Positions 1-9,276 of a DNA stretch of 64,000 nucleotides are shown here, in pieces (the first letter of the stretch is position 1; every line of letters begins with the position of its first letter). The stretch lies in NCBI GenBank assembly GCA_946965045.2, contig OX337239.1:1984001-2048000 (forward strand), read 5' to 3'. The DNA is from Epithemia pelagica. Its lineage: Eukaryota > Bacillariophyta > Bacillariophyceae > Surirellales > Surirellaceae. The notes under the pieces are model-generated. The model made no database searches. It saw only the letters and a list, made by a program, of their open reading frames with translations, and was not told the DNA's origin. A program made the translations under genes and the position numbers.

Positions 1-2141
1 TCTTTTGTGTGACCTTCGATCGGCAGTTCTCTTCCCTCCGACATCTCCAATTCTTTGTTACCATTCTCTCCCCCTTGTTCTATAGCTTCTGCTTCGAAAC
101 TGTGCTCGGTTATGAACACAATTTCTTCTTCAAGTTTGTTGGCGACGAGGTCCGTCCTATCAAGTTCTTTCCAATGGTCGTGTTCGCTTTCTCCAGAGGC
201 AAACGTTTGTCTTATATCGTCGCCATTGGCGAAATAAATTTGCCCAGCGTAGTCACTGCGCCACAGTTGATCCATCGCTTGTCTATCTTCTTCTCCCAAA
301 ACGCTCCTTTCCACTTTATTTCCTTCTGTGCGGTCACTGTGCCAAAGTCGATCCATCGTGGGTCGTTCAACTCCTTCTGTATCATGCGTTCGTATTGAAG
401 TTCCGCTTGTGTCTGCAAGCGCCGACCTACTCATGTTGTCACTGTGAGGTTTGATCACGATGTCCTCTCCATAATGTTCTTCTTGTTCTTGCACTTCATT
501 CATTTCTGATTTATCGTCGCTTTCGTCTCTCATGACAGACCCTCCCACCTCCGCATGCGGATAGCTGAAAGGATCATATTCTCCAAGTTCTATGTCCGTA
601 TGTTGATCATGATAACTTTGAATCGTTCCACCTCTTTCCTCTTCATCGATGTCTTTCATAAAGAACCCATGTTCCTCTTCACTCTGGTTTTTGATTGGGG
701 TGCTCAGAATGCTTTCCCTAAGATGTCTTTCAATCTCTTCTGATTGATCATTGTCTATGTCTTGCCCAGCGAGTTCTGTATTCTCGAAATTCTGATCGTT
801 GCAAAGGTCACTCCCGCCCAGTTCCATATCTTCTTTTGAGTTTAGACTAGTTCCATTCGCTTGATGATTTTCCTCCTCATCGTTTCTTTCTCTTGCGTTT
901 TCTCTGCTCACCTCACTGTGGTCACTTCTGCTTTCTACATCCTGGATTGGGTCATTTTCCGGTTGGATTTGGTCATAGTGTGAGGGACTGGTGATTGATG
1001 CTGGAATTTGATCTGCGGTTGCCTTTGAAAAAGTCGTGCTAAAACCATCATCTTTCCGGATTACAACTGCCGGGCTTTCTGGGGCTTGCGGGTTATCGTT
1101 TGTCACAGCATCGATGCGTTTTGATGCGTCAATTTCATGGTCGTCTGAAATACCCTGCTGGTGAACTCCTCCGATACAAGGCGATTTCCCCATTTCTTCA
1201 TCATGTGGCTCATTATTTCCAAGGGGATGTTGATTGTAGTTTGATTCAAAATGCTCATCATTCATTGAAGTGACAGAGTCTGTCTCCGTCTCCTCCATAT
1301 CCATATGGTTTATTCGATACTCTTTATCATCCATGTCGTCTTTACAATCCTCCGTAACATCCCCCGAAACCCCGTTGACGTCGTAAGTTCCTCCTCCTTC
1401 CGCTGTTCGATGTTGCGGTGGTCGCGGCCGTGGATTCGGTATACGATCAAACACTCGTCCAGTTCGTGGTCGGTCCTTGTGATGGGTACTGGAAGCGACA
1501 CTGCATCCATCCGTTTCCGTCGTCATGTCGTCGTCAGTATCCGTTCCCGACTTGGCGGAGCTGCGGGACGGAAAAAATGGCACAACAAACCGTCGAACTT
1601 GGTCCAATTGATCGGGGTCGGCGCCATACAACATGGCACAGGACTGCAAATACAAGGCCGGAGTCAAGTTTCCCATGGCGACCATGTCGTGTTGCCGTAA
1701 GTAAGTTGTGCCTTCAATATTGATTCGAATATCACTGATTGGGTCTATCTCCACACCCGGACGCATCTGGCCACTAATTGCGCCAAGCTAGAGGTTCAAG
1801 TGAGCAAAAAGTTATATATTCGTCAGTCCAGCAGCAGGAAAAATCAAAGACACCAATTTCTCAAATCGGTTCTTTCTATATGTTGAAATACCACGTACCA
1901 AGGTAGACTTTCCCGTTCCGGATCGTCCCATCAAGCCATTGACGGTTCCTGGTTTCAGATGCAAATTCACCTGATCCAATAATACCTGCCCAGTAGCGGT
2001 CAAGTGAACCGTCAAGTCTTTCATTTGCACACCCACAACAGGGGGTCCATGTCGTCGTCTCGATCCCACACGTTTGAGTTTCTCCAGAATGCTTTTACTA
2101 CTTGCAAGAGTACTACTACTCTGCAGTGCACTCGTCAGGGA
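1..2141 (-). CDS. ABC transporter (ABCG-like) nucleotide-binding part with giant acidic insertion; runs off left edge
   Basis: Seen: after the stop at 2142-2144 the frame stays open into a beta-strand segment and a Walker A motif GRSGTGKST (about 1902-1930). A GTACGT donor ends that exon at 1899; an intron (1788-1898, 111 nt, phase 0) follows, and the next exon continues with LGAISGQMRPG, the motif LRQHD (Q-loop position) and an Ala/Leu-rich helix. From about 1580 to base 1 the same frame is open and encodes roughly 520 residues rich in Asp, Glu, Ser, Asn and His, with little predicted fold. The ABC signature and Walker B are not reached before the window ends. Known: ABCG proteins hydrolyse ATP to move lipids or metabolites across membranes, and some plant members have an extracellular N-terminal domain before the ATPase. 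Inferred: this is the cytosolic half of the protein begun at 4134, with a disordered insertion in the helical subdomain. The upstream part carries a frameshift and a stop, so the locus may be damaged. Confidence 0.7.
1788..1898 (-). other. Intron inside the ABC domain
   Basis: GTACGT donor at 1898-1893 and an AG acceptor at 1789-1788 on the minus strand, 111 nt, phase 0. Removing it joins the Walker A helix (GKSTL) directly to LGAISGQ, the expected continuation of an ABC domain. Without it the frame ends after about 25 unrelated residues. Confidence 0.8.
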
Positions 2142-4134
2142 CTAGAACGAGTCGGGAGTGGTCCTGTCGGCCATGGTGCGGCGGTTCGGGTGATTGTCAC
2201 CCTCTCCATGGTCGTCCTTTGTATCGTCCTCCTCGGGATTGTCATGGTCTCGAGGATTACCGGTGCTACTTCGTCGATTCTTGCATTGGGAACGCCATTG
2301 CGTGAATTGGTTCCTCTGATACGACACCCCGTTGTGGAGAAAGGCCACAAGGTTGGACAGGACCGGTCCAGCCTGACGGGATCGAATCACGAGACCCAAC
2401 AAGACAACGAGTACCAGGTAGAGGAACCACTGAATCCGCAAGGTACGATTCACTTCGTGGTAAGTGGTTTGGACTTGAACCAATGCTTGACAGGCATTGG
2501 TAGTAATTTCGTCGTCGGTTCCCAACACGACACAATTGGGTCCAGCACAGTCGGCCACCATCATGCCAACCGTTTCATTGGCCGGCAAGAGGGCCGAGAC
2601 ACCGGTCGACACAAACAATCCCAGAGCCGTGCGCAGAGAGGTTCCATGGACCGTGGCATAATTCCACGAATCGACGTCAAACCAAAAGGTAACATCCAAT
2701 TCCTTTCGAGCGGTTGTGGTCAAGCCGTATCGCCCCGGACGGCAGGAGGACCGAAAGGATTGGAACATGTCGTCGTCCTGGGAATTCGAATCCGTAGTAA
2801 TAGGATCACTGTAGTTGCTCTGGTGGAACAAGGGCAGTTCATACGTTTCACAAGCCAAGTGATTGACTTCCATGGAGGGGACCAGAAAGCCACGCGTCAA
2901 ACAGGAGGGCATCATCCATACCACGGAAGGCAATTCATCCATGGTGATGCCGTCAGTTTCTTCTTGTTGTCGTCGTTGTTCTTGTTGTTCATTGGTATTG
3001 TTGGCCGGGCACATGGGTGGTGCTCCTACCAGCGAGGAGGGATTCCCAAACAGTGTTTCTTGTGTGGCTCGGATTCGTGATCCGGTCCATTCACCAATGG
3101 CACTGTTCTGTTCCACGGCATGACTGTGGGTTGTCGTGGCATCGGGAAAGAGGGCATTCATGGAAACGGCCACCGTGTTGAGATCGTACGTGGAATCCAT
3201 GAGCAAAAAGGATTCTGGCACAGACGCACTCGTCGACGAGGATACCGAAAAGACACTGTTTCGTGCCAGACAGTGGGTCGAGGCACAACACACCAGGGAT
3301 GACAATTCCTCATTTTGGGCGGTGACATTGCACAAGGGAAACTGTTGGTAATCTATCACGTCTCCAAACAAGTCTTGTTGTGAACCATCTTGGCTCGGAT
3401 GATCTTTCATGCTGTCTTGGCTAAATCAAGGACGAATCGGCCACAATCTTGAGTTGCTGAGCACCCACTTGGAGTGCCGCCGCGCGTATGGCATCCATAT
3501 GATTCAACACACCCAAGGCTCCAGCCGACACACCCACCACAACGAGTTGATTGACAGGGTGGTGATGGTGGTTGTCACTGGAGGAGGTGGTAAAAAGTTG
3601 TTGTTGTTGTTGTGCGTCATCTTGGGTCACGACAAAGGCATCTCCCCCCGAGGAAAACGACGACGACGATGACGACGACGACAAGCGTTGAATTTGGTGG
3701 ACAAAGTAGTCGAGGACGGCTTGAAACTGCCCATGACCGTGTCGATAAATGCCACTTTGTTTCATGACACCCGAGCCCAAATACAAGTCTTGCGAACAGT
3801 AATAGACGGCAATTTTGGCATAGTCATGCAATACTGGATTAATGGTTGGATCATTGGAAAGCACCGTGTCGCCTTGAATGTGGGTCGGCGCATATTTGGA
3901 CGACAAGCGAAAGGGTTGTCTCGCCATGGTATCCAGACATTCGCGTTCGGTACGACAGACACCGCCACCCATAAAGACAATCAAGTAATTGTTCTTGGTG
4001 GCAGTCGTTGGTTCTGGTGGGGATGCATTGTTCGTCGAATGGGGATGATGCGACCAATCCTGGTACAAGCCGGTGGGAGAACCGTCTCCGCAGTGCGCCT
4101 GGGATTCGTCCAAGGATATCCATTCCAAGGGCAT
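2142..4134 (-). CDS. Pectin acetylesterase/Notum-like ectodomain with membrane anchor (frameshift and in-frame stop)
   Basis: Seen: from 4134 the product has a GDGSPTGLY start block, a hydrophobic strand with MGGGVC (oxyanion region), a YCSQDLYLG block and the nucleophile motif GVSAGALG (about 3506-3530), then ADSS. At about 3421-3425 the frame shifts by one base (extra T in a GATTTAG context). It continues as a Cys-rich segment with the acid-residue block LMDSTYDLN, a GTSLRTAL block and a hydrophobic helix (IQWFLYLVLVVLLGLVI), then a charged linker ending in TAG at 2142. Known: the family comprises secreted carboxylesterases (plant pectin acetylesterases, animal Notum). The family's catalytic His precedes the Trp of the block before GTSL; here that position is Ser. 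Inferred: extracellular domain plus one membrane pass, fused in frame to the ABC domain beyond the TAG. The TAG could be removed by an intron with donor at 2322 (204-225 nt, longer than its neighbours). Upstream exons or a signal peptide before 4134 (acceptor CTAG next to the ATG) were not resolved. Confidence 0.65.
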
Positions 4135-4604
4135 ACTAGCGAATTAACTCATGCAGGAAGAAGGAGAGACGTCGTGGAGGGATGAAAGATCAGGTGGTGA
4201 CGAGAATGACAGAGTTCTCTTGGTTGTATCGAAAGTCGAGAGATGTGGAGGGAATCCTCATCCATTTTGTGAGACGACAAATAGACCCTATACAACGATA
4301 TAGTGTATGTGTACACTCTTTCAAACGTCCTCAACGCCCACTCAACGGTCGAGCGCATAAATCCTTCCATCTCTTGCTATTCTCCTTGGAGTATACCATA
4401 GCTACTGGAATAGGCAAGAGGAATAGTTGGACAAACAAACCCTAGTTCTCTCTCAATACTTCATGGCATGTCTGAAAGAGACGAATATATCAAAGTCAAA
4501 GGGTACCATGAATCTCCAAGGGCATCCATGGTTTGGAGAGCCTTGATCACGTTCCCCCCTTGCTCTCACTCTAATAATGTGATCGTACGCCGCCAATCTA
4601 TCCA
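4135..4604. other. Non-coding or unresolved 5' region of the Notum/ABC gene
   Basis: No convincing gene. On the minus strand a 73-codon open stretch (4149-4370) could hold a first exon, but no signal peptide or clear donor was found. A CTAG acceptor-like site sits just upstream of the ATG at 4134. Confidence 0.4.
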
Positions 4605-5742
4605 TCACGACTGGTAAAAGTAACTCTCCATATCGGGTATCCCACACGAATCTTGCAAATACCCCGACACCATGAGTTGCCCCCATGCCTGGGACAAGGT
4701 TTGTCCTCCCCGATTTTGACACAATTTGATCTTTTTTTTCAATTCCACATAGCGACGTTGGCTGCGACCATAGTCGGCGAATTGGTTCGGCCCCGCCGGA
4801 GGAATGGCCTTCATTTCCTGCAAGCCCGTCGCTCGATTCAAGGAGGCCAAGAATCCATTGAGAGCCTGGCGTCCCTCCTCCCAGGCCTCCACGGCCTGGG
4901 GCACGGCGGTGGCATCAATCTCGACCGGCAAGTCGCGACGAATGCCTGATGTGGCCTTTCCAATTCGTGCCTGGCAAGAACGAAACAAGGACCGCGGCAT
5001 GGTTTATTGGGTTCAGAACAAAAGGAATGTCCCACCAAAAAGCAACATTTGGTTTCGAACGTGTTACGTACCATCGCTGGACAAATATATAGAACAAATC
5101 AAGAGTGAAACCCAATTGTCTGTATCAGTGCATCTTCCTCCAGCATACACACAAGACGCTATCCGCATTACACGTACCTTTTTCAAAGGCAAATTGCGCA
5201 TCGCGCATTTCATCGGCGGTATCGGGTGGCATGGACAAGCCGAGAATTCGCATCGTGTTGGTAAATTCCCGTTCCATTCGACTGGGGATTCCCTGTCCAC
5301 GATTGTTATTTACTTGAAAGAGTTCTCCAACTTGGCCCCATTCACTGGAATCCTGCAACAGTTGTTGGAGTTCAAAGACATAAAAGTCGGCCGACGTTTG
5401 CAAGGGCACTCGATATTGAAGATAGGACCGTACCGCGTCCGGTGGCAACTCTGGGTCCAAATCGTCCGGACCGGTAGGTGTCACAACGGCCCAACTTGGT
5501 TGTGGTTGCACCGCCCAAACTGCAGCAGTCGTTAGCAAGGAGGAAGCGAACGTTGTTTGGAACACACCGCGACGACTCATCACGACGTGATTGGGATCCG
5601 GTGCCCAACCATCATCATTTAGTTTCTCAGCCCACAATCGAAGATTCCGCTTCTGGATTGGACAGAGATGGAATCCCAGGCATTCTGTCGAGTATAGACA
5701 TGCAAACACAGCGAATGAAATCACAGTGCGATGCAGCACCAT
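4605..5742 (-). CDS. Thylakoid-lumen protein, twin-arginine type, three exons including a 5-nt microexon
   Basis: Exons 5742-5178, 5076-5072 and 4970-4605 give 311 residues; both introns are 101 nt with GTACGT donors. Seen: the chosen Met begins MVLHRTVISF, a hydrophobic signal peptide ending at ECLGF (Phe at the cut site, as in diatom plastid leaders). A second hydrophobic segment follows, preceded by SRRG (twin arginine) and ending in an Ala cleavage site (SWAV). The mature part is helical and charged, with no metal or catalytic motif that I recognise. Known: the bipartite leader plus Tat signal routes proteins through the ER-derived plastid membranes into the thylakoid lumen. A PsbQ-like four-helix lumenal protein is possible but unproven. 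An earlier in-frame Met at 5856 would place non-signal residues before the hydrophobic core, so 5742 is preferred. It is divergent from the hydrolase gene at 6331. Confidence 0.75.
5072..5076 (-). other. Inferred 5-nt microexon (CGATG)
   Basis: On the minus strand the five bases are flanked by TTTGTCCAG upstream and GTACGT downstream. Exon 1 ends in phase 1 (a lone G after AAA) and exon 3 starts on a codon (GCA). CG+ATG restores the frame, adding Ala-Met. Skipping the microexon, or using other nearby AG acceptors, shifts the frame or meets stops. Confidence 0.65.
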
Positions 5743-6330
5743 GGTGGAGAGATGGGTTCGGTTCCGGATTGCAGTTGCAGGGTATCTTGGAAGCATCACG
5801 TCGTCGTCGGAGAGGTGGATTGCGATCCGCGACCGATCTTCTTTTTCACTGCCCACACACGGGGAAATGGATCTTTTGATTCACGACTCAATACCTCCAA
5901 CCACGATCCACGATACGGAAGTTGACACCCGCCAAAGAACCATGATGGTCTCACATAATATATATCTGACATTCGGATGATGGTGCCAATTCCACCATGG
6001 CACGCAACCATCAACTGTGACACAGAAGAAGACGCCCGATCACAGCAAAACAAGAAGTGAACATCATCTGCTGGTGCAATGGATGGATTGACGATAACGC
6101 GTGAGGATGCCGAAGGATCCACTGCAGGGTCGTTGGCCCCAATCCGTAGTGTGTCGTCACGTCAAGGCAATGATGCTGATCATGGTGTTGATGATGAGCA
6201 TCCCGAAACGGTGACACGAGCAACAACTGGTGATCCAAGCAGGCAAGCCACCAATTCAACGACGACAAGACATGGCATTCCTCCCATTTCGTTGGAGGAT
6301 GAACAAGACCGAACCTGTTGTTCCGGTTGA
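5743..6330. other. Divergent intergenic region
   Basis: Lies between the minus-strand lumen gene and the plus-strand hydrolase and probably holds both promoters. A plus-strand stretch from the ATG at 6079 is open to a TGA at 6328-6330 in the same frame as the hydrolase's first exon, and may be its true N terminus if that TGA is an error. Confidence 0.4.
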
Positions 6331-7780
6331 TACTGTCGTCGTTTGTGCTGGTTCTTTTATTCATGGCTATTGTTGTTCTGTGATGGTTTGTGCTTTGTGG
6401 CCTATGTATTGGTCTTGCTGCCAGGCTTTGTCCGTTTTGCATGGTATTATTTTGTGACGGCATCCAATCGAACAAGTGTTGCCTATGGAACTGGACGACG
6501 ACAAACAGTGGATGTATACAAGGTCGTCGAACGACCAACCTTGCTGTTCTCAAAGAGATGGACCTCCTTCGTCGAATGCCAACCAGCAGGGTGATTCCAA
6601 TCCCCGCAATCCTACGAGACAACTGCATCCGGTTGTCTTGTTTGTTCCAGGTGGTGCCTGGATGATTGGCTACAAAATGTGGGCGGCCTTGACGGCACGA
6701 GTGTTGACACACTTTGGCATTGTGACAGTTGTGGCCGATTATCGGAATAATCCATTTTTCATGTTTCAATCGTCTTGCTGTCCTGCAGGCGGTTGTGGGG
6801 GTTGTTGTTGTTGGTATCCACAAATTCCTGACATGGTCCGTGATGTATCCATGGCAATTCAATGGACCGTTGACCATGTGGCAGACTATGGTGGAGATCC
6901 ACAACGCATTGTTCTGGTAGGACAATCGGCCGGTGGGCATTTACTTACCACTGCGCTGCTCCAAAAAGCAATAATGGAACAATCTCTGTCATCTCCAATG
7001 GACGACCAAAATGAACAAGTCACATCACCATCATTGCACACACAACAGCCTGTTACTGAACGCAGTGCGCCTCCAGCACATGAGCAGTTTCAAGAGCAGC
7101 AATTGGTCACAATTGCCAGGAATGATGATGATGATGATGATGATCGAGAAAACCCTCGCATCCATCGTCGTGAGTGGATTCCGACGGATATGTGTGGATT
7201 GGTCTCCGTGTCGGCACCCTATAATTTTGACATGATGACTCGAACGTTTCGTCGTCATGGTCTTGATCCTCATGTCGTTTGGAAGGGAATGTTTCAACGC
7301 AATCAGCAAAATCCAAATGACTATGACCCACTGCACTTGGTTCAACAACGACTCGCCCGGTATCGCCAGGATACGGCCTTGTCACAGCACTCGGACCGAT
7401 ACTCGGGGGATTCTCCAGGACTTCATCTGCCACGAATGGAACTATGGCATGGGTTGCGGGACAAAACCGTTCCGTGGGAATCCGCGCAACTGTTTGGTGA
7501 GGCACTGGCAGAGTTACAATCCCACTCTCAGTCCACACGTCAGAGTGTACAGTATCGATTGTTTGAGACATGGACGCACACGGATGCCATTCTAGAAAGT
7601 CCTCTGAGTGGATGTCATGAATTCCACAAGGAATTGTTTCATTTGGTTCACGAATGGACCATGACACACGAAGAGGACGTTGGAGTATTTCCACATTGGC
7701 AGGATGATCATGGTGTCTTAAAACCCATGTGGTGTCCAACTTGTTTGGCGCAATTGGGAAGATTCTTTATCCCATTCTAG
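6331..7780 (+). CDS. Isoprenylcysteine methylesterase-like alpha/beta hydrolase
   Basis: Seen: exon 1 encodes a membrane helix with LVLLPGFVRFAWYYF and then RTSVAYGTGRRQTVDVY, which matches the membrane leader and strand order of plant ICME proteins. An intron ends at AG 6588-6589 (donor at 6523, giving 67 nt, or 6514, giving 76 nt; both phase 0). Exon 2 carries the oxyanion motif PGGAW, the nucleophile motif GQSAGG, an Asp in LRDKTVPW and a His in ETWTHTDA: a complete Ser-Asp-His triad. Known: ICME hydrolyses the methyl ester of prenylated C-terminal cysteines at endomembranes. Odd points: a Cys/Gly-rich insertion (CCPAGGCGGCCC) sits between the DYRN and DMV blocks; a poly-Asp run and Gln-rich loop precede the lid; and the frame has a TGA at 6328-6330 with no usable ATG after it in exon 1, so the 5' end is unresolved. 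A generic carboxylesterase is the alternative. Confidence 0.75.
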
Positions 7781-7968
7781 AAACTAAAATAATCAGAGTC
7801 AAGCACTAGAAATTACCCGTAGGGTCTTATCCATTCATGTTTCAACATGCTGACACTGCAACAACATAAAAGTATTCCTTCATGCAAGAGAACACAAACT
7901 CTCGACCTGTCTCATCTCATTACGTAATCTGATACAAATAATATATACGACCGACTCTTGAGGAAAAC

Positions 7969-8962
7969 TTAACAGTTGTTCTCGTTATTGTCGTCTCCTT
8001 CAAAAAAGTTGGCATTGATAAAGACGGCAGTTCCCGACAAGAGTGCCTTTTGCTCCGTGGTGGCATTGTCTGGAAATTTGATATCAAACGCCTGGGCATC
8101 GGTAAAAATTTCCACCATGGCCGACTTGGGCTTCTTCATGATCAAGCCCACATAGGGTTGGTCACCACCGGTGTTGCCTTTCTGGTCGGCGGGGTACACG
8201 CGGAAGGAAACTTTACAACATCCCTTGCGCGTACAAGGGTTGCCTTCGGCGCCACAATTGACACAACAACCACCACAACATGTTGGTTGATGGAGGATAT
8301 AAAGTGGCTCTTGGTTGTAGTCGGAAATCGTAAAGGTTGGAATGCAATAGTAGTACTTCTCTTGGATGGATCCCAGCTCTTGTCCACCCGAAGAAATGGT
8401 GGCAATTTGATAACAACAGCACTTGCACGAGCCCATGCAACATTTACAAGGACGATCTACAGTGAGAATCTCTGCATCCGTGTTCAACTCTTTGACTTGC
8501 ATTTTGAACCTGAAAACATGACACGGCACACAAAGAAATGAGACGGAGGTGCACGACTTGCTCTCAGTGTTCGTCGCACGGAGACAAAGCAAACGTACGG
8601 GTGACAAGGAGCACACCAGAATCGGCAGCAGCAGCTGGCGTCTTCCAAGGAATGAGCAAACTGCGTTTCTCCAATGAACCATTTGAATTCGGTCCGAGCT
8701 TCGCATCCGCAGCACTCCTGGAGCCACCCACGACGGGTCTGTTTGAGGGCAACGATCCCATTCAAGAAATTCACACACAAAAATGGGTGAGATCATTCTT
8801 CCGAAACGAAAAGACGTATTTACGGTTTTGGTCCTCCTATCAACACTAGAGTGTCTGTCGAATTTACTATGGTCGCACCTGTCGAATTTCAATCTCCTTT
8901 GGTTCCGCAAAGTGTGCCTTCATGGAATCCGATCCACGGTCCATCTTCTGGGCTGTCGTCAT
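7969..8962 (-). CDS. Phospholipid scramblase family protein, three exons
   Basis: Exons 8962-8879, 8738-8599 and 8509-7969 (introns 140 and 89 nt) give 254 residues. Seen: a short N terminus, then a TRRGWLQECCGCEART block, the SLEDASCCCRFWCAPCHPF block typical of the family's first half, VDRPCKCC with further Cys clusters (CKCCC, CCGGCCVNC), and a C-terminal half ending in a hydrophobic strand (LLSGTAVFINANFF). Known: scramblases are beta-barrel proteins with a buried C-terminal helix, often palmitoylated on Cys clusters, linked to Ca-dependent lipid movement across membranes. Exon junctions were chosen from CAG/GTGCGA, ACAG acceptor, GTACGT donor and TTTTCAG acceptor signals that keep the family blocks in one frame. 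A copia element begins about 100 bp upstream of the start codon and has displaced the native upstream region. Confidence 0.8.
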
Positions 8963-9057
8963 CTTCAACGTTGATGTAGCAAGCGAGGGTTGTATCTCTT
9001 CGTTGTATCTCTGCCTATTGCTTACGAATACGGTTGGTTTGTGAAGCAAAATGCCGC

Positions 9058-9062
9058 GAGTT
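9058..9062. repeat. Target-site duplication (GAGTT), left copy
   Basis: Matches the GAGTT at 14940-14944; both abut the outer ends of the LTRs. Confidence 0.85.
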
Positions 9063-9276
9063 TGTTGAAACACAACTCCGGTCGTACCGTACAAGTAACC
9101 ACTAGAGATGATCTCGTGTTATTTTAAAAAGAATGAGCCTCCTCTAGGCTCATTTGTTTGTTTCGCCTCGATCTTTTGCCTATGACTCTGACGTGTCACC
9201 AAAGTCCATTGGGCCTTTTCCTCTTCAGTCGCACTTTTCGTTTCCTTTGCCTTACTCGCATCCACTTGTCCTAACA
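9063..9276 (-). repeat. 3' LTR of the first copia element
   Basis: 214 bp, starts TGTTGAAACA and ends TCCTAACA in plus orientation; about 99% identical to 14726-14939. The last 50 or so codons of pol are encoded inside it, the stop being at 9119. Confidence 0.92.

Noticed and set aside
2004-3080. 358-codon plus-strand open frame
   Set aside because: Antisense shadow of the Notum-like gene; no motifs, composition follows the minus-strand codons.
6011-6940. 309-codon minus-strand frame
   Set aside because: His/Thr-rich shadow antisense to the methylesterase-like gene.
7107-7739. 210-codon minus-strand frame with a His run
   Set aside because: Antisense of the poly-Asp loop in the hydrolase gene.
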